DNA from: Antarcticirhabdus aurantiaca
GTDB taxonomy: Bacteria; Pseudomonadota; Alphaproteobacteria; Rhizobiales; Rhizobiaceae
DNA length: 64,000 nucleotides
Assembly: GCF_009765365.1 (NCBI RefSeq)
Contig: NZ_VTOM01000004.1
Span: forward strand, 248,001 to 312,000
Direction of reading: 5' to 3'
Shown: piece by piece, positions 45,416 to 56,180 of the stretch
Numbering within the stretch: the first letter of the stretch is position 1
Layout of the letters: every line of letters begins with the position of its first letter
Notes under the pieces: generated by a model
The model's database searches: none
The model's input: only the letters and a program-made list of their open reading frames with translations
What the model was told of the DNA's origin: nothing
Made by a program: the position numbers and the translations under genes

Positions 45416-46858
45416 ATGCCGGCCCCGATCCTTCCACCTGCCAGCGCCTGGCTTCCCCTGGACCGCGCCGCGGGCAAGCTCGAGCAGCAGATCCACGCGG
45501 CGATCCGCGATCGCATCCTCGACGGCCGTCTGCGGCCGGGCGAGCGCCTGCCGTCCTCGCGCGCCCTGGCGCGATCGCTCGGGCTCGCGCGCTCCACGGT
45601 CGTCGGCGGCTTCGAGCGCCTGCGGGCGGAAGGCTTCGTGCGAGGGCATCCCGGATCGGCCATGCGCGTCGCCGACCTGTCCGCGCCTCCGGCGGGTGCC
45701 CGGGTCGAGGCCCGCGCGGAGACCCAGAGCGGCTCCGCCCGTGCCCACGTCCCCGACGAGCCGGAACGCTTTCTCCCCTTTCGCCCCGGCCTGCCCGATC
45801 TCGACAGCTTTCCGCACGCGACCTGGGCGCGCTGCCTGGCCGCGCGGGCCCGCGCCCCGCGCATCCACGATCTCGGCTATGGCGAGGAGAACGGCTTGGC
45901 CGAGCTGCGGCACGCCATCCTCCGGCACGTGGTGCGGGCCCGCGCCGTCCTGGCCGATCCCGAGCAGGTCGTGGTCATGCCCTCCGCGGCGTCCATTCTG
46001 TCGATGCTCTCGCGCGTCGAGCGGGTCGGGCCTGACCGCCCGGTCTGGCTGGAGGAGCCAGCTTACGGGATCGCGCGCGAAACCTTCCGCGCGGCGGGGG
46101 CCGCGCTCGTGCCCGTTCCGTGCGACGAGGAGGGCATCGCGATCGGCCGTGCCGAGGGTCACGGGCCGCCGCCCTGCCTCGTCTACGTCACGCCCTCGCA
46201 CCAGTATCCGACCGGCGTGTCCATGAGCCTGCCGCGCCGGCTGAAGCTTCTGGAGTTCGCGGCCTCGGTCGGGGCCGTCGTGATCGAGGACGACTACGAC
46301 AGCGAGTTCCATTACGCCTCGCGCCCGCTGGCGGCCCTTCAAGGCATCGACCGGGCGGGCTGCGTCGCCTATGTCGGCACCTTTTCGAAGGTCCTGGCGC
46401 CGGCCTTGCGCGTCGCCTATGCGGTGCTGCCGCCGCGCCTCGTCGGCCCCGTGCGCGCCGTCCTGCGACGGGAGGGCGGATCGGTCCCGATCCACGTGCA
46501 GGCCGCGCTCGCCGACTTCCTGAACGAGGGGCACCTGCGCGCCCACATCCGGCGCATGCACGCCGTCTACGAGGAACGCATGCGGGCCACGCGCGACGCC
46601 TTGCGGGACGTGGGCGGCGGCCTGTTCGAGGTCGGCTCCGGCAGCGGCGGCTTGCAACTGCCGATCTGGTTCCGCGACCAAGCCGACGACGACGACGCGT
46701 GGGCCCGAGCTCTTCACGCACAAGGGCTCGGTCCGATGGCCTTGTCGCCGTTCCATATCAGTTCGCCGCGCCCGGGGCTCCTGTTCGGCATCGGCGCCGC
46801 GACGGAGGAGCGGATCGCCAGGCTGAAAACGGCGATCGGCAGACACCGGCCCGCATGA
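45416..46858 (+). CDS. MocR/PdxR-family regulator (GntR domain fused to aminotransferase fold)
   Basis: 480 residues from ATG 45416 (an in-frame start at 45347 would add a non-homologous tail). N-terminal GntR winged helix (LEQQIHAAIRDRILDGRLRP, SLGLARSTVVGGFERLRAEG, ~15-80) is joined by a linker to a type I aminotransferase domain with GYGEENGLAELRHAILRHVV, EPAYGIARETFRAAGAALVP and the PLP-lysine segment VGTFSKVLAPALRVAYAVLP. Divergent from the PNPOx-like gene. Confidence 0.9.
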   Translation: MPAPILPPASAWLPLDRAAGKLEQQIHAAIRDRILDGRLRPGERLPSSRALARSLGLARSTVVGGFERLRAEGFVRGHPGSAMRVADLSAPPAGARVEARAETQSGSARAHVPDEPERFLPFRPGLPDLDSFPHATWARCLAARARAPRIHDLGYGEENGLAELRHAILRHVVRARAVLADPEQVVVMPSAASILSMLSRVERVGPDRPVWLEEPAYGIARETFRAAGAALVPVPCDEEGIAIGRAEGHGPPPCLVYVTPSHQYPTGVSMSLPRRLKLLEFAASVGAVVIEDDYDSEFHYASRPLAALQGIDRAGCVAYVGTFSKVLAPALRVAYAVLPPRLVGPVRAVLRREGGSVPIHVQAALADFLNEGHLRAHIRRMHAVYEERMRATRDALRDVGGGLFEVGSGSGGLQLPIWFRDQADDDDAWARALHAQGLGPMALSPFHISSPRPGLLFGIGAATEERIARLKTAIGRHRPA

Positions 46859-47274
46859 GCTGGCTCGATGCGCGATCATCGATGGGCTGATGCGCCCGCT
46901 TTGACCCATGAAGCCGGCCGTCTCGGCGTCGCTCACGGCTGACAACCACTGCAAGAACAGGCGTCATGCCAAGATGTGCAGTGCGCCCCTCGCTCTCAGA
47001 TGTGGAACGGCGGGCTCGGAGGCCCCGATCCGGGAGCAGTGACCGGCCAGGACGCGCCGTCCTCGCTCGCCTGCATGCCAGATGCCCGTGCAGAGGACGT
47101 GGCCCGTCAGGCCGCCGCGAGGGGGATGGTGCCCGGCATGACAGCTTCGAACGCGATCGTCATACCTAGCATCCATCCCGCAAACGGCGTTTGCATCGGG
47201 ATCGGTTGGCCGGAGAGCGGAAGCGCCTCCCCACGATCCATGGGGCCCACCACAGCGTCGCTTCCGCGTCTCGT
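46859..47274. other. intergenic region with a possible small ORF
   Basis: Only a 44-codon minus-strand frame at 47107-47241 (MDRGEALPLSGQPIPMQTPF, AGWMLGMTIAFEAVMPGTIP) stands out. It has an ATG, a plausible transmembrane stretch and a stop upstream, but no ribosome site and no family I recognise, and codon bias is weak. Otherwise nothing. Confidence 0.3.
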
Positions 47275-48033
47275 TCAGTGCTGCCGCTCCACTGCGCGTC
47301 TTGCCTCGGCCGCATCGGGCGCGTGCCAGACCGGCTCGCAGCGGAAGACGTCCACGAAGCCTCGCTCGCCGGCCGGGGTGATCGCCAGCGTCCGGCTCTT
47401 CGGCGCGCGGGCGACCCAGCCGAGTTCGAGCGAGCGCGCGAGCAGCGCGGCGCCGAGGCGGCCGGCCAGATGCGGGCGCCGCTCGCTCCAGTCGAGGCAG
47501 GTCCGGCAGAGGGGCCGGCGCGCGGTGGCCGGCCCGGCGAGGTCGATCCCGAACGCGGGGAAGACGGCCTCGCCCGCCGGCGTGACGAGCCCCGCGCCGC
47601 TGTCCAGCCGCAGCCGCCCGTCGCGCTCCAGGGCATCCGCGAGCGCGACGCCGAGGCGACCGGCCATGTGGTCGTAGCAGGTGCGGGCGAGCCGCATGGC
47701 CGCGTCCCTTGGGCCGCGCGGTCGCCGTGTCGCGGTCGTCGTCACTGCCGGAGACGCCAGCGCCATCAGCCCCTCCAGCGCCTCGGCGACCGCGGGCGAT
47801 GCGAGGCGCACGTAGCGGTGCCGGCCCTGGCGCTCGACGGCGACGAGGCCGCCCTCGACCAGCCGCACGAGATGGCTGCTCGCGGTCTGGGCGGTGATGC
47901 CGGCCTCGGCCGCGAGCTCGCCCGCCGTCAGCGCCTGGCCGCCGAGGAGCGCGGCCAGCATCGCGGCCCGGGCGGGATCGCCCATCAGGAAGGCGGTGGC
48001 GGCGATGCCGCCGCCGGTGCGAAGATCGGTCAT
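47275..48033 (-). CDS. ArsR-family transcriptional regulator
   Basis: 252 residues from ATG 48033; an upstream start at 48144 adds a non-homologous tail. The winged helix (AAMLAALLGGQALTAGELAA, GITAQTASSHLVRLVEGGLV, VERQGRHRYVRLASPAVAEA, ~12-95) is followed by a long C-terminal region with CYDHMAGRLGVALADALERD and LCRTCLDWSERRPHLAGRLG, a Cys-containing domain that may bind metal or heme. Divergent from the DMT transporter gene, its probable target. Confidence 0.85.
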   Translation of the reverse strand: MTDLRTGGGIAATAFLMGDPARAAMLAALLGGQALTAGELAAEAGITAQTASSHLVRLVEGGLVAVERQGRHRYVRLASPAVAEALEGLMALASPAVTTTATRRPRGPRDAAMRLARTCYDHMAGRLGVALADALERDGRLRLDSGAGLVTPAGEAVFPAFGIDLAGPATARRPLCRTCLDWSERRPHLAGRLGAALLARSLELGWVARAPKSRTLAITPAGERGFVDVFRCEPVWHAPDAAEARRAVERQH

Positions 48034-48152
48034 GGCGCGAGGATAGGCGCGGCCCTCGTGCTTGTCAGGCCGGAACGCTTCGGCCAAGAGCGAAGCATCC
48101 GGCGCCCGCGAGCGGGTAGACCCGAGCCACCGATCCCGTCTCACCCGAAAGC

Positions 48153-49067
48153 ATGCTCCTCATGGCGGACACGCAGCCGCGCCTTCTCGTCAGCCTCGCG
48201 ATGCTGCTCGCGCTCGCGACGCTCTGGGGCGCCTCCTATTCCTTCATCAAGCTCGGCGTCGAGACGATCCCGCCGGTGACGCTGATCGCCGCGCGAACGC
48301 TGATCGCCGGCTCGCTTCTCCTCCTGATCCTGCGGCTTCGGGGCCTCAGGCTCCCGACCGACGCGCGCAATACGAAGCGCTTCCTCATCCAGGCCGGGCT
48401 CAACTCTGTCCTGCCCTTCACGCTCGTCGCCTGGGGCGAGCAGTATGTCGACGCGGGGCTGGCGGTGATCCTCAACTCGCTCACTCCCGTCTTCGCCTTC
48501 CTGATCAATGCCGGCATCACCCGCCACGAGGCGGTCACAGGCCCGAAGATCTTCGGCGTCGCCGCCGGGCTTCTCGGCATCTGCCTGGTGATCGGCCCCT
48601 CGGCGCTCGCCGGCTTCGGCACGGAGCTGACGGCACAGCTCGCCATCGTCCTCGCCGCCGCCCTCTACGGCGCGGCCGTCACCTTCGGACGCACCTTTCG
48701 CAACCTCGACCCGATGATGCCGGCGGCGGGCTCCTTGATCTGGGGCGCGGCGGTCCTCATCCCCGTCAGCCTCATCCTCGACCGACCCTGGACGCTGCAG
48801 CCCTCCTCCGCCTCGGTGCTGGCGCTGATCGCCCTCGCGGTCTTCTCGACGGCGCTCGCCTTCGTGATCTACTTCACGCTGCTGAAGCGCCTCGGCTCGG
48901 TCGGCACCACGGCGCAGGCCTATCTCCGGGTGCCGATCGGCGTCGGCATCGGCATCCTCTTCCTCGGCGAGACGCCGCAGCCCACCGCCTGGATCGGCCT
49001 CGCCTTCGTCATCGTCAGCGTCGTCGCCATGACGCTGCCGGCACGGCGGCAGGCGCCAGCGGCCTGA
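48153..49067 (+). CDS. EamA/DMT-family transporter
   Basis: 304 residues; the ATG at 48153 is used, and 48162 is an equally good start. Ten spans in two repeats: LAMLLALATLWGASYSFIKL, TLIAARTLIAGSLLLLILRL, GAAVTFGRTFRNLDPMMPAA, and the C-terminal LRVPIGVGIGILFLGETPQP. Likely exports small organic solutes. Divergent from the ArsR regulator. Confidence 0.88.
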   Translation: MLLMADTQPRLLVSLAMLLALATLWGASYSFIKLGVETIPPVTLIAARTLIAGSLLLLILRLRGLRLPTDARNTKRFLIQAGLNSVLPFTLVAWGEQYVDAGLAVILNSLTPVFAFLINAGITRHEAVTGPKIFGVAAGLLGICLVIGPSALAGFGTELTAQLAIVLAAALYGAAVTFGRTFRNLDPMMPAAGSLIWGAAVLIPVSLILDRPWTLQPSSASVLALIALAVFSTALAFVIYFTLLKRLGSVGTTAQAYLRVPIGVGIGILFLGETPQPTAWIGLAFVIVSVVAMTLPARRQAPAA

Positions 49068-49226
49068 TCGGCAATCGCAGCAGGAGGGCGAAGCGAACGG
49101 CTCAAGCGCGCCCTCCGTCGCCAAGCCGATGCGCTCGGCGAGTATCACCCCGACAAGCTTGGAGCGGGCGGCGCATCCTCCATCGACGAGCCATGCCGAT
49201 GGCGAAGCTGGCCGATCGGCAGGCGG

Positions 49227-50126
49227 TCAAGACGAGGGTAGATGGGCCTGGCGCACGAGGTCGGCCTTGAGGCGGGCGGTCTCCATGCCGAGCGTGATGA
49301 AGCGGCGCGCATGCTCCGCCAGCGCGACATTGTCGCTCCAGAGATCGCGCCAGATCGCGGTCTTCAGCGACAGGTCCCGGTCGACGATCGCCGAGGAGAA
49401 GGATTCGAAGGTCACGACGTCGTCCCAGCCGATCGCGACCAGCGCGTCGAAGATCTTGGGAAAGTCGATCGAGCCCGTGCCGAGATAGCCGCGATGGCTC
49501 TCGCCGATGTGGACGTAGCCGATCTTGTCGCCCGCATGGCGGATGGCAAGACCGACATCGGCCTCCTCGATGTTCATGTGGAACGTGTCGAGGTGCAGAA
49601 GGACGTTGGAGGCGCCGGTCGCCTCAATGAAGGCGAGGCCCTGCGCCGCCGTGTTGAGCATGTTGCTCTCGAAGCGGTTGACGATCTCGAGGTTCAGCGT
49701 GACACCGGCCTGCTTTGCGCGGTTTGCAGCGCGCGAGACGGCGGCGACGCTCGTGTCCCAGCCGCGCTTCGTCACCGCCTGCTCCTGCTTGCCGTGCGAG
49801 GAGGACAGGATGCCGGCGAGCTTGGTGCCGCCGAGGTCGCGGGTGAGCGCGACCGCCGCGTCGAGGATCGCCTCGCCGTTCGTCACGACGGCCGGATCCT
49901 CGCTCGACACGTCGCCCTCCGGGGGCAGGCCCATGGAGATCGCGACGCCGAGGTTCAGCTCGCGCAGGCGCCCGGCGAGCCAGGAGACCTCGACCTGTTT
50001 GGGGTCGATATAGGAGAATTCGACGAGGTCGAAGCCGAGCTCGTGGCTGCGGGTCAGCACCGCGTCGAGCGCCTCGCGCGAGGAGCCGGCGCTCCAGACG
50101 AAGGAGTGCACGCCGATCTTGGTCAT
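49227..50126 (-). CDS. sugar phosphate isomerase/epimerase (ketose 3-epimerase-like)
   Basis: 299 residues of the AP_endonuc_2/DTE TIM-barrel family. Metal-binding positions are visible: Glu in LNLEIVNRFESN, Asp-His in LLHLDTFHMNIEE, His-Glu in GYVHIGESHRGY, Glu in VVTFESFSSAI. This layout (E, D, H, E) matches D-tagatose 3-epimerase-type enzymes. It is the last gene of the leftward sugar operon, 69 nt after the binding-protein gene, and probably converts the imported sugar to the form phosphorylated by the kinase. Confidence 0.87.
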   Translation of the reverse strand: MTKIGVHSFVWSAGSSREALDAVLTRSHELGFDLVEFSYIDPKQVEVSWLAGRLRELNLGVAISMGLPPEGDVSSEDPAVVTNGEAILDAAVALTRDLGGTKLAGILSSSHGKQEQAVTKRGWDTSVAAVSRAANRAKQAGVTLNLEIVNRFESNMLNTAAQGLAFIEATGASNVLLHLDTFHMNIEEADVGLAIRHAGDKIGYVHIGESHRGYLGTGSIDFPKIFDALVAIGWDDVVTFESFSSAIVDRDLSLKTAIWRDLWSDNVALAEHARRFITLGMETARLKADLVRQAHLPSS

Positions 50127-50194
50127 GGAAAGCCTCGCCTTCGAGGAATGATGCTGGAATGGGAGCCGCCCGCCCGGGGCGGCTCCCTTCGATG

Positions 50195-51136
50195 TCAGCG
50201 GGCGGCGGTCCAGCCCTTGTAGTCCTTGAGATTCTCCGAGGTGATGAGCTGCGGGTCGAGCAGCACCGTCGCCTCGGCCGGCTTGTTGCCGTTCAGCACT
50301 TCGACGGCCATCTGCAGCGACTGGCCGGCCATGACGTAGGGGTCCTGCGAGGCCGAGGCCTTGATCAGCGAGCTGCCGCCCTCCAGCGCCTTCTCGATGT
50401 CCGGCGCGCCGTCGACGGCGGTGATGATGAACTCGTTGCGGCCGAGCTGCTTGGCCGCGAGCTCGGCGCCGATCGCCGTCGGATCGTTGATGGCGAAGAC
50501 GCCGTCGATCTTGTCGAAGCGGGTCAGGAGCCCCTGCATGACAGCGAGGCCGCCGTCGCGCGAGCCTTGCGCGTTCTGGTCGTCGGACAGGATCTTCATG
50601 TCGGGATGCTGCGAGAGGACGTTCTTGCAGCCCTGGACACGGTCGATGATCGAGGAGGAGGCCGGGCCGTTGATGATGACGACGTCGCCCTTTCCGCCGA
50701 GATTGTCGACGAGGTACTGGCAGGCCTCTTCGCCGGCCTTGACGTTGTTGGTCATGACGGTGACGTCGGCGCCCGGCGCCGAGACGTCGAAGGCCGCGAC
50801 GATGACGCCGGCGTCCTGCGCCTTCTTCACCGCCGGGGCGATGGCCTGCGCGTCCACCGCGTTCAGCATGATGATGTCGACGCCGGCGGCGACGAAGCTG
50901 TCGATCTGCGAGACCTGCTTGTTGAGGTCGTAGTCGGCCGAGACCGAGATCACCTCGACGTTCGGGTTGATCTCCTTGGCGCGGTCCTCGATGCCCTTGA
51001 TGGTGGCGACGAAGAAGGGGTTGCCGAGAAGGCCGACGGAGATGCCGATCTTCTGGAGCTCCTTGGCGGAAGCCGGGGTGGCGGCGGCCAGGGCCAGAAG
51101 GGCGGCGCCGGCGGCGAGTGTCTTCAGGATGCGCAT
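50195..51136 (-). CDS. sugar ABC transporter substrate-binding protein (RbsB type)
   Basis: 313 residues: signal peptide (LAAGAALLALAAATPASAKE), then the periplasmic-binding fold with IGISVGLLGNPFFVATIKGI, NAVDAQAIAPAVKKAQDAGV, FAINDPTAIGAELAAKQLGR, and FIITAVDGAPDIEKALEGGS. The ribose/allose-type family binds pyranose or polyol sugars. It lies downstream of the permease gene with a 104-nt gap, which may contain a stabilising structure allowing higher expression. Confidence 0.92.
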   Translation of the reverse strand: MRILKTLAAGAALLALAAATPASAKELQKIGISVGLLGNPFFVATIKGIEDRAKEINPNVEVISVSADYDLNKQVSQIDSFVAAGVDIIMLNAVDAQAIAPAVKKAQDAGVIVAAFDVSAPGADVTVMTNNVKAGEEACQYLVDNLGGKGDVVIINGPASSSIIDRVQGCKNVLSQHPDMKILSDDQNAQGSRDGGLAVMQGLLTRFDKIDGVFAINDPTAIGAELAAKQLGRNEFIITAVDGAPDIEKALEGGSSLIKASASQDPYVMAGQSLQMAVEVLNGNKPAEATVLLDPQLITSENLKDYKGWTAAR

Positions 51137-51240
51137 GGGTTTCAGGTCTCCTCCCAGGTGGATCTGCGGCCGGTTGTTGGCGGCGCGTCAGGGTTTCTCC
51201 GGCGCCCAAGCGGCGCGGAAAGCGGGTGATGCGGGGGGCT

Positions 51241-52230
51241 TCAGGTGCGGCCGAGGCCCCCCAGCCGGTAGCGGTCGAGCGCCACGGCGACGATGATGAC
51301 GAGGCCCTTGATGATGTACTGCCAGATGTCGGACACCCCGACGAGGATCAGGCCGTTGGACAGGACCGCGATGATGAGGGCGCCGATCAGCGTGCCCCAG
51401 ATCGAGCCGACGCCGCCGACGAAGCTCGTGCCCCCGAGGATCACGGCGGCGATGGCGTCGAGCTCGTAGGCCTGGCCGAGCTGGAGGCCGTTGGCGGCGT
51501 AGAGGCGGGCGGCCGACATCGCGCCGCCGAGGCCCGCCAGCAGCCCGGACATGGCGTAGACGAAGAGGAGGACGAGCGAGACCTTGATGCCGGTCAGCCG
51601 CGCCGCCTCGACGTTGCCGCCGACCGCGTAGATCCAGGTGCCGAGCACGGTCCGCTTCAGGATGAACCAGGACACGAGGATCGTCGCCAGCGCGATGATC
51701 GCCAGCCAGGGCACGCCGAAGAGCGTGCCGTTGCCGATGAAGGCGAAGGGGAGATCCGCGTTGAAGACGGTGGTGTCGCCGCCCAGCAGCCGCGCCAGGC
51801 CGCGCACGGCGGTGAGCGAGCCCAGCGTCACGATGAAGGGCGGCAGCTTCAGGAAGGCGATGACGACGCCGTTGGCGAGGCCGCAGGCGAGGCCGACGAG
51901 GATCGCGGCCGGGATGCCGAGCAGCCCCAAGTCGGGCCAGAGCGAGACGATGACGCCGACCATGGCGGCGACGGCGAGGATCGAGCCGACCGACAGGTCG
52001 ATGCCGCCGGTGAGGATGACGAAGGTCATGCCGGCGGCGAGCACGGTGTTGATCGAGGCCTGCTGGGTGACGATCGACAGGTTGTTGACGGTCAGGAACC
52101 GGCCGGACAGGAGGTGGAAGCCGACCGCCAGGATCACGAGCACGGGCAGCATGCCGAGCGCGGTCATCGCCGAGCGGAAGCGGGCCTTGTCCATGCGCGC
52201 GGCGGAGGCGGCGCTGTCGGTGGCGGTCAT
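51241..52230 (-). CDS. sugar ABC transporter permease (RbsC type)
   Basis: 329 residues with about eight to ten membrane spans. [40 protein letters not shown] and [20 protein letters not shown] are the RbsC hallmarks. The ATG overlaps the ATPase stop by 4 nt (ATGA), so permease and ATPase are co-translated. Confidence 0.92.
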   Translation of the reverse strand: MTATDSAASAARMDKARFRSAMTALGMLPVLVILAVGFHLLSGRFLTVNNLSIVTQQASINTVLAAGMTFVILTGGIDLSVGSILAVAAMVGVIVSLWPDLGLLGIPAAILVGLACGLANGVVIAFLKLPPFIVTLGSLTAVRGLARLLGGDTTVFNADLPFAFIGNGTLFGVPWLAIIALATILVSWFILKRTVLGTWIYAVGGNVEAARLTGIKVSLVLLFVYAMSGLLAGLGGAMSAARLYAANGLQLGQAYELDAIAAVILGGTSFVGGVGSIWGTLIGALIIAVLSNGLILVGVSDIWQYIIKGLVIIVAVALDRYRLGGLGRT

Positions 52231-53816
52231 GGGGTTCCTCCGATTGGCCCGAGCTCCGGCCGCGCGCCGGCCTCGGGCACGCCGCCCGTCGAGAGCGCCA
52301 TGATGGTTTCCTGGTCGATGGGCCGTCCCGGCGCGGCCGACACCTCGCCGGCGATCCGTCCCTCGCGCATCACGAGGACGCGGTCGGCGATGCCGATGAT
52401 CTCCGGCAGGTCGCTGGAGATGGCGAGGATCGCGATGCCGCGCGCGGCGAGCGCGTCGACGATGCGGTAGATCTCGGACTTGGCGCCGACGTCGACGCCG
52501 CGCGTCGGCTCGTCGAGGATGACGACCTTCGGCTCGGTCTCGAGGAGGCGGGCGAGCAGCACCTTCTGCTGGTTGCCGCCCGACAGCGCGCCGACGTTGA
52601 GGGCGGCCGAGCGGGTGCGGACCGACAGGTCGTGGATCGCCTTGTCGGCCCGGGCCCTGGCTTTGGCGAAGTCGAGGACACCGCCGGGCTTGGCGTCCTT
52701 GCCGAGGACGCCGATGTTGACGTTGTCGGAGATCGACATGTCGAGGAAGAGGCCGAGCCCTTTGCGGTCCTCGGTGAGGTAGGCGATGCCGGCGTCGAGC
52801 GCGTCGCGCGGGGATCGGATCGCGAGCTCCCGCCCGTCGAGCGAGACCGTGCCGGCGGTTCTCGCGTCCGCGCCGAAGATCAGGCGGGCGAGCTCCGTGC
52901 GGCCCGCCCCGACGAGGCCGGCGATGCCCAGCACCTCGCCGGCATGGACGTCGAGGGAGCAGTCGTGGACGCGCCGGCCGTCGGACAGGCCGCGCACCGA
53001 CAGGACCGCGCGCCGCGTCGCCGAGGGCGGCCGGTGCTCCTTCTTGTAGAACGAGGACAGGTCGCGTCCGACCATCATCGAGACGAGGCGCTGGGCCGAC
53101 AGCTCGCTCCGGTCGAGGGTTCCGACCGAGGCGCCGTCGCGCAGCACGCTGACGCGGTCGGCGAGGCGATAGACCTCCTCCATGCGGTGGCTGATGTAGA
53201 CGGTGGCGATTCCATCCGCCTTGAGGCCGGCGATGACGTCGAAGAGGCGCTCGGTCTCACGCGAGGTCAGCGAGGTCGTCGGCTCGTCCATGACGATGAT
53301 GCGGGCGCGAGTGGTGAGCGCCCGGGCGATCTCGACCATCTGCCGCTCGCCGAGCGAGAGCGAAGACACCTGCGTGTCGGGCGAGAAGCCGATGCCGAGG
53401 CGCCTGAGGATCGGCTCGGCGAGGCGCCGCATGCCGGCCCGGTCGACGAGGCCGAAGCGGCGTGGCTCGGCGCCGAGAAACATGTTCTGGGCGACGGACA
53501 GGTTCGGGCTGAGCGACAGCTCCTGGTAGATCACCGCGATGCCGGCGGCGCGCGAGGCGATCGGATCGCCCATCGGCGCGGGGCGCCCGTCGATGAGGAT
53601 CTCGCCGCCGGGATCGGCCCGGTAGGCGCCGGACAGGATCTTCATCAGCGTCGACTTGCCGGCGCCGTTCTCGCCCATGAGGGCGTGGACCTCGCCGGCG
53701 GCGACGTCGAAGGATACGCCCGACAGCGCCCGCGCCGCGCCGAAGGTCTTGGTGATGCCGCGCATCTCCAGGAGGCGCGGGGCGGCGGGTGAAACGGGCG
53801 CGGGGGCGGCGGTCAT
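52227..53816 (-). CDS. sugar ABC transporter ATPase with two ATPase domains (RbsA type)
   Basis: 529 residues with two ABC domains. The first has [16 protein letters not shown] (Walker A), [14 protein letters not shown] (signature), and [12 protein letters not shown] (Walker B); the second has [31 protein letters not shown] and [16 protein letters not shown]. The degenerate second Walker A is normal for RbsA. It overlaps both neighbours by 4 nt. Confidence 0.93.
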   Translation of the reverse strand: MTAAPAPVSPAAPRLLEMRGITKTFGAARALSGVSFDVAAGEVHALMGENGAGKSTLMKILSGAYRADPGGEILIDGRPAPMGDPIASRAAGIAVIYQELSLSPNLSVAQNMFLGAEPRRFGLVDRAGMRRLAEPILRRLGIGFSPDTQVSSLSLGERQMVEIARALTTRARIIVMDEPTTSLTSRETERLFDVIAGLKADGIATVYISHRMEEVYRLADRVSVLRDGASVGTLDRSELSAQRLVSMMVGRDLSSFYKKEHRPPSATRRAVLSVRGLSDGRRVHDCSLDVHAGEVLGIAGLVGAGRTELARLIFGADARTAGTVSLDGRELAIRSPRDALDAGIAYLTEDRKGLGLFLDMSISDNVNIGVLGKDAKPGGVLDFAKARARADKAIHDLSVRTRSAALNVGALSGGNQQKVLLARLLETEPKVVILDEPTRGVDVGAKSEIYRIVDALAARGIAILAISSDLPEIIGIADRVLVMREGRIAGEVSAAPGRPIDQETIMALSTGGVPEAGARPELGPIGGTP

Positions 53817-55195
53817 CGCGGGTCTCCCATCGCGTCGGCGAGCGCCCGCCAGCGGGCACGGTAATTGGCAAGGCCCGGCAGCCCGGCCGGCGCGACGCGG
53901 CGGCCGGGATCGCGGGTGGCGGGCACGCCGATCGCGTCGAAGACGAGGCGGGCGGCGCCGAGCGCGCTGCCTTCCGCGTTGGCGCTGGCGAGCACCGGCT
54001 GGCCGGGGCGCAGAGCCGCGAGGAGCGCCGGGAACAGGTCGGAGCGGGCGAGGCCCCCGTCGACCACGATCGGGTTCGCGGACCCGATGAGGTCGAGCGA
54101 GAGGTCCGTCATCAGCGCGACGTAGAGGAGCGCCGCGGCCGCGCGGGCCTCCCCCTCGACCGGGGGACCGTCGAAGCGCCCGGCATGGCCCGGCATCGGC
54201 CCGCCGGGCGCGAAGGACGGCAGCGCCATCGCGCCCGACGAAAGGACCGACGCCACCGCATCGAGGCCGATCGGCCCCTGCCAGCCGCCGGAGGCGAGAT
54301 CGAACTCGCGCCCGCCCATGAAGCGGATGGTCGGCACCGGCTGCCCGTCGACGGCGACGTTGGCGAGCATGTCGCGCCGCTCGTCGAGGCGCTCCAGCGG
54401 GCAGTCCGGGTTGAAGACGATGACCCAGGTGCCGGTGGAAACGAGGGTGAAGCTCCCTTCGCGCTGCGCGCGGTGGAAGGCGAGCGAGGCGTTGCTGTCG
54501 TGGACGCCGTTGTGGACGGCGATCCGCGCCGAGCCGCCGGAGGGGAGGCCGATCTCCAGCGCGCCGATCTCCTGGCCGGCGGGAACAAGCGGCGGCATCT
54601 TGGCGCGCCAGCCCCTTATGTCGACGAGGCTCGAATAGTCGTGTCCGAGCGGCGCCCAGAGATGCGAGTGGCAGCCGAGATAGGACACCTCGGAGACCTT
54701 CTCGCCCGACAGGCGCCAGGACCAGAACTGCGGATAGGACAGGATCGCGTCGGCCCGCGCGAAGGCTTGCGGGCGCGCGGCCTCCAGCCAGAGCATGTGC
54801 CGGCCGTAGTTGAAGCCGAGCGGGAGGGCCGGCGAGAAGGTCTCGGCGAAGGGCGGGGCCAGCGCGTCGATCTCGGCGGCGATGCCCGCCGGGGGCTCCT
54901 GCTCGTAGTCGAGAACGGGATGAGCAAGGTCGTCGCCGTCGGTGAGCGCGAAGGTGCAGCCGTGGCCGGACACGATGACCCGGCGCGCGCCGTGAGCTTC
55001 CGCCGCCTCGCCGAGGCTTTCGAGGATCCAGCCGTGAAGGTGGGCGTCGTCGAGGACGCAGAAGCCGTCGGCCATGCGCCAGACCGGCCGGGTGCGCGCC
55101 TCCGACAGGATCGCGCCTTCGGCCGAGACCACGAAGAGCTTGGAGTTCGTCTTGCCGAGGTCGACGACGGCGACCGGATCCCGCGCCGCGCTCAT
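53813..55195 (-). CDS. FGGY-family carbohydrate kinase (RhaK-like)
   Basis: 460 residues. [20 protein letters not shown] (phosphate 1 motif of the RhaK/rhamnulokinase-like subgroup), [53 protein letters not shown] and [20 protein letters not shown] identify an FGGY sugar kinase. It overlaps the deoR gene above and the ATPase below by 4 nt. Substrate likely a ketose; the R. leguminosarum rhamnose kinase RhaK shares the DIGKTNAK start, but the rest of that pathway is missing here. Confidence 0.87.
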   Translation of the reverse strand: MSAARDPVAVVDLGKTNSKLFVVSAEGAILSEARTRPVWRMADGFCVLDDAHLHGWILESLGEAAEAHGARRVIVSGHGCTFALTDGDDLAHPVLDYEQEPPAGIAAEIDALAPPFAETFSPALPLGFNYGRHMLWLEAARPQAFARADAILSYPQFWSWRLSGEKVSEVSYLGCHSHLWAPLGHDYSSLVDIRGWRAKMPPLVPAGQEIGALEIGLPSGGSARIAVHNGVHDSNASLAFHRAQREGSFTLVSTGTWVIVFNPDCPLERLDERRDMLANVAVDGQPVPTIRFMGGREFDLASGGWQGPIGLDAVASVLSSGAMALPSFAPGGPMPGHAGRFDGPPVEGEARAAAALLYVALMTDLSLDLIGSANPIVVDGGLARSDLFPALLAALRPGQPVLASANAEGSALGAARLVFDAIGVPATRDPGRRVAPAGLPGLANYRARWRALADAMGDPR

Positions 55196-56004
55196 GCCGC
55201 CTCTCCCGCGCTGGCGGAACCGGCGGAACCGGCGGAACCGGCGGGAACGGTGACGACGGAGATGCCCGCGGCTTCCATGACCTGCGCGTCGGCATCGGCG
55301 AGGTTCTCGTCGGTGACGAGCGTCGAGATACGCGACAAGGGCAGGGCGACGTTGCGGGGCTGGATCGCGAACTTGCGGCTGTCGGCGAGGAGCACGATCT
55401 CGTCGGCGCAGGAGGAGAGTTCGCCGATCACCTTGACGAGGAGCGGATGCGATTCGAGCACGCCCTCCGGCCCGATCCCCTGTGCGCCGAGAAAGAAGCG
55501 CGAGGCGAAGACGTCGGGCGCGCCGGCCGTCGGATCGTGGATGATGCCGGGCTCGCGGTAGAGGATGCCGCCGGCGACCGTCAGGTGGCAGGTGCCGCCC
55601 GCTCCGAGCGCGGCGGCGAGCGGCATGGAGTTGGTGAACAGGCTGACCGGCCGCCGGGCGACCCGGATGCCGAGCTCGAAGCAGGTCGTGCCGGCATGGA
55701 CGATGATCGAATCGCCGTCGCGCACCAGGGTCTCGGCGAAGGCGGCGATGGCGCGCTTGGCCTCCACCGCCATGTCGCGGTTCTCGTCGTAGGGGCGTGC
55801 GGAAAGCCGGCCGGCGCCGGGCGTCTCGGCGGCGGAAATGCCGCCATAGACCTTCCGCGCCACCCCGAAGCTGTGGAGCTTGTCGATGTCGCGCCGCACG
55901 GTCGCGGCGGAAACGCCGAGATGGAGCTGAAGGTCGCGCACCGAGGCGAAGGGCTGCTCGCGCAGGAACTCGGTGATCAGGCGATGGCGCTCGTGATCGC
56001 TCAA
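55192..56004 (-). CDS. DeoR-family transcriptional repressor
   Basis: 270 residues from a TTG at 56004, which has GGGAGG six bases upstream; an upstream ATG at 56112 lies in the divergent promoter and gives a non-homologous Cys-rich tail. N-terminal DeoR helix-turn-helix ([40 protein letters not shown], ~5-60) and a DeoR-C sugar-phosphate-sensing domain ([40 protein letters not shown]). The C-terminus carries GSAGSAGS encoded by a 9-bp repeat. It controls both divergent sugar operons. Confidence 0.9.
   Translation of the reverse strand: MSDHERHRLITEFLREQPFASVRDLQLHLGVSAATVRRDIDKLHSFGVARKVYGGISAAETPGAGRLSARPYDENRDMAVEAKRAIAAFAETLVRDGDSIIVHAGTTCFELGIRVARRPVSLFTNSMPLAAALGAGGTCHLTVAGGILYREPGIIHDPTAGAPDVFASRFFLGAQGIGPEGVLESHPLLVKVIGELSSCADEIVLLADSRKFAIQPRNVALPLSRISTLVTDENLADADAQVMEAAGISVVTVPAGSAGSAGSASAGEAA
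55213..55239. repeat. tandem 9-bp repeat (GGCGGAACC)x3
   Basis: Three perfect units plus an imperfect fourth in the 3' end of the deoR gene, coding for a Gly-Ser-Ala run; length changes keep the frame. Confidence 0.9.
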
Positions 56005-56180
56005 GATTGCCTCCCTGCCTCTTGCGCGTCGATGAGCGAGAATAATCATCTGTCGAGCTGATTTGCAAGCGTTCGCCCCTTCGCAGCTGCAGCATTGACG
56101 CATGATGATCATTTCGCCTAGTTGTTTGCTCGATATCGCTCATCCACGAGGTCCGAGCGAGATCCAGGGAGGACCGTGAC
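56005..56180. promoter_or_regulatory. divergent control region of the sugar operons with ATGATCAT palindrome
   Basis: A comparatively AT-rich gap between deoR and the aldolase gene. ATGATCAT at about 56106-56113, the flanking GATGATCATTTCG, and a related ATAATCATC near 56043-56051 are candidate DeoR operators. A TTGACG (56095-56100) is a possible -35. No other dyad is clear. Confidence 0.4.

Noticed and set aside
47107-47241. 44-codon minus-strand frame as a membrane peptide gene
   Set aside because: Mentioned in the gap entry but not called: weak codon bias, no ribosome site, no recognised family.
55192-56112. Longer deoR start at the upstream ATG (56112)
   Set aside because: It would place 36 non-homologous, Cys-rich residues across the divergent promoter; the TTG at 56004 has a strong ribosome site exactly where homology begins.
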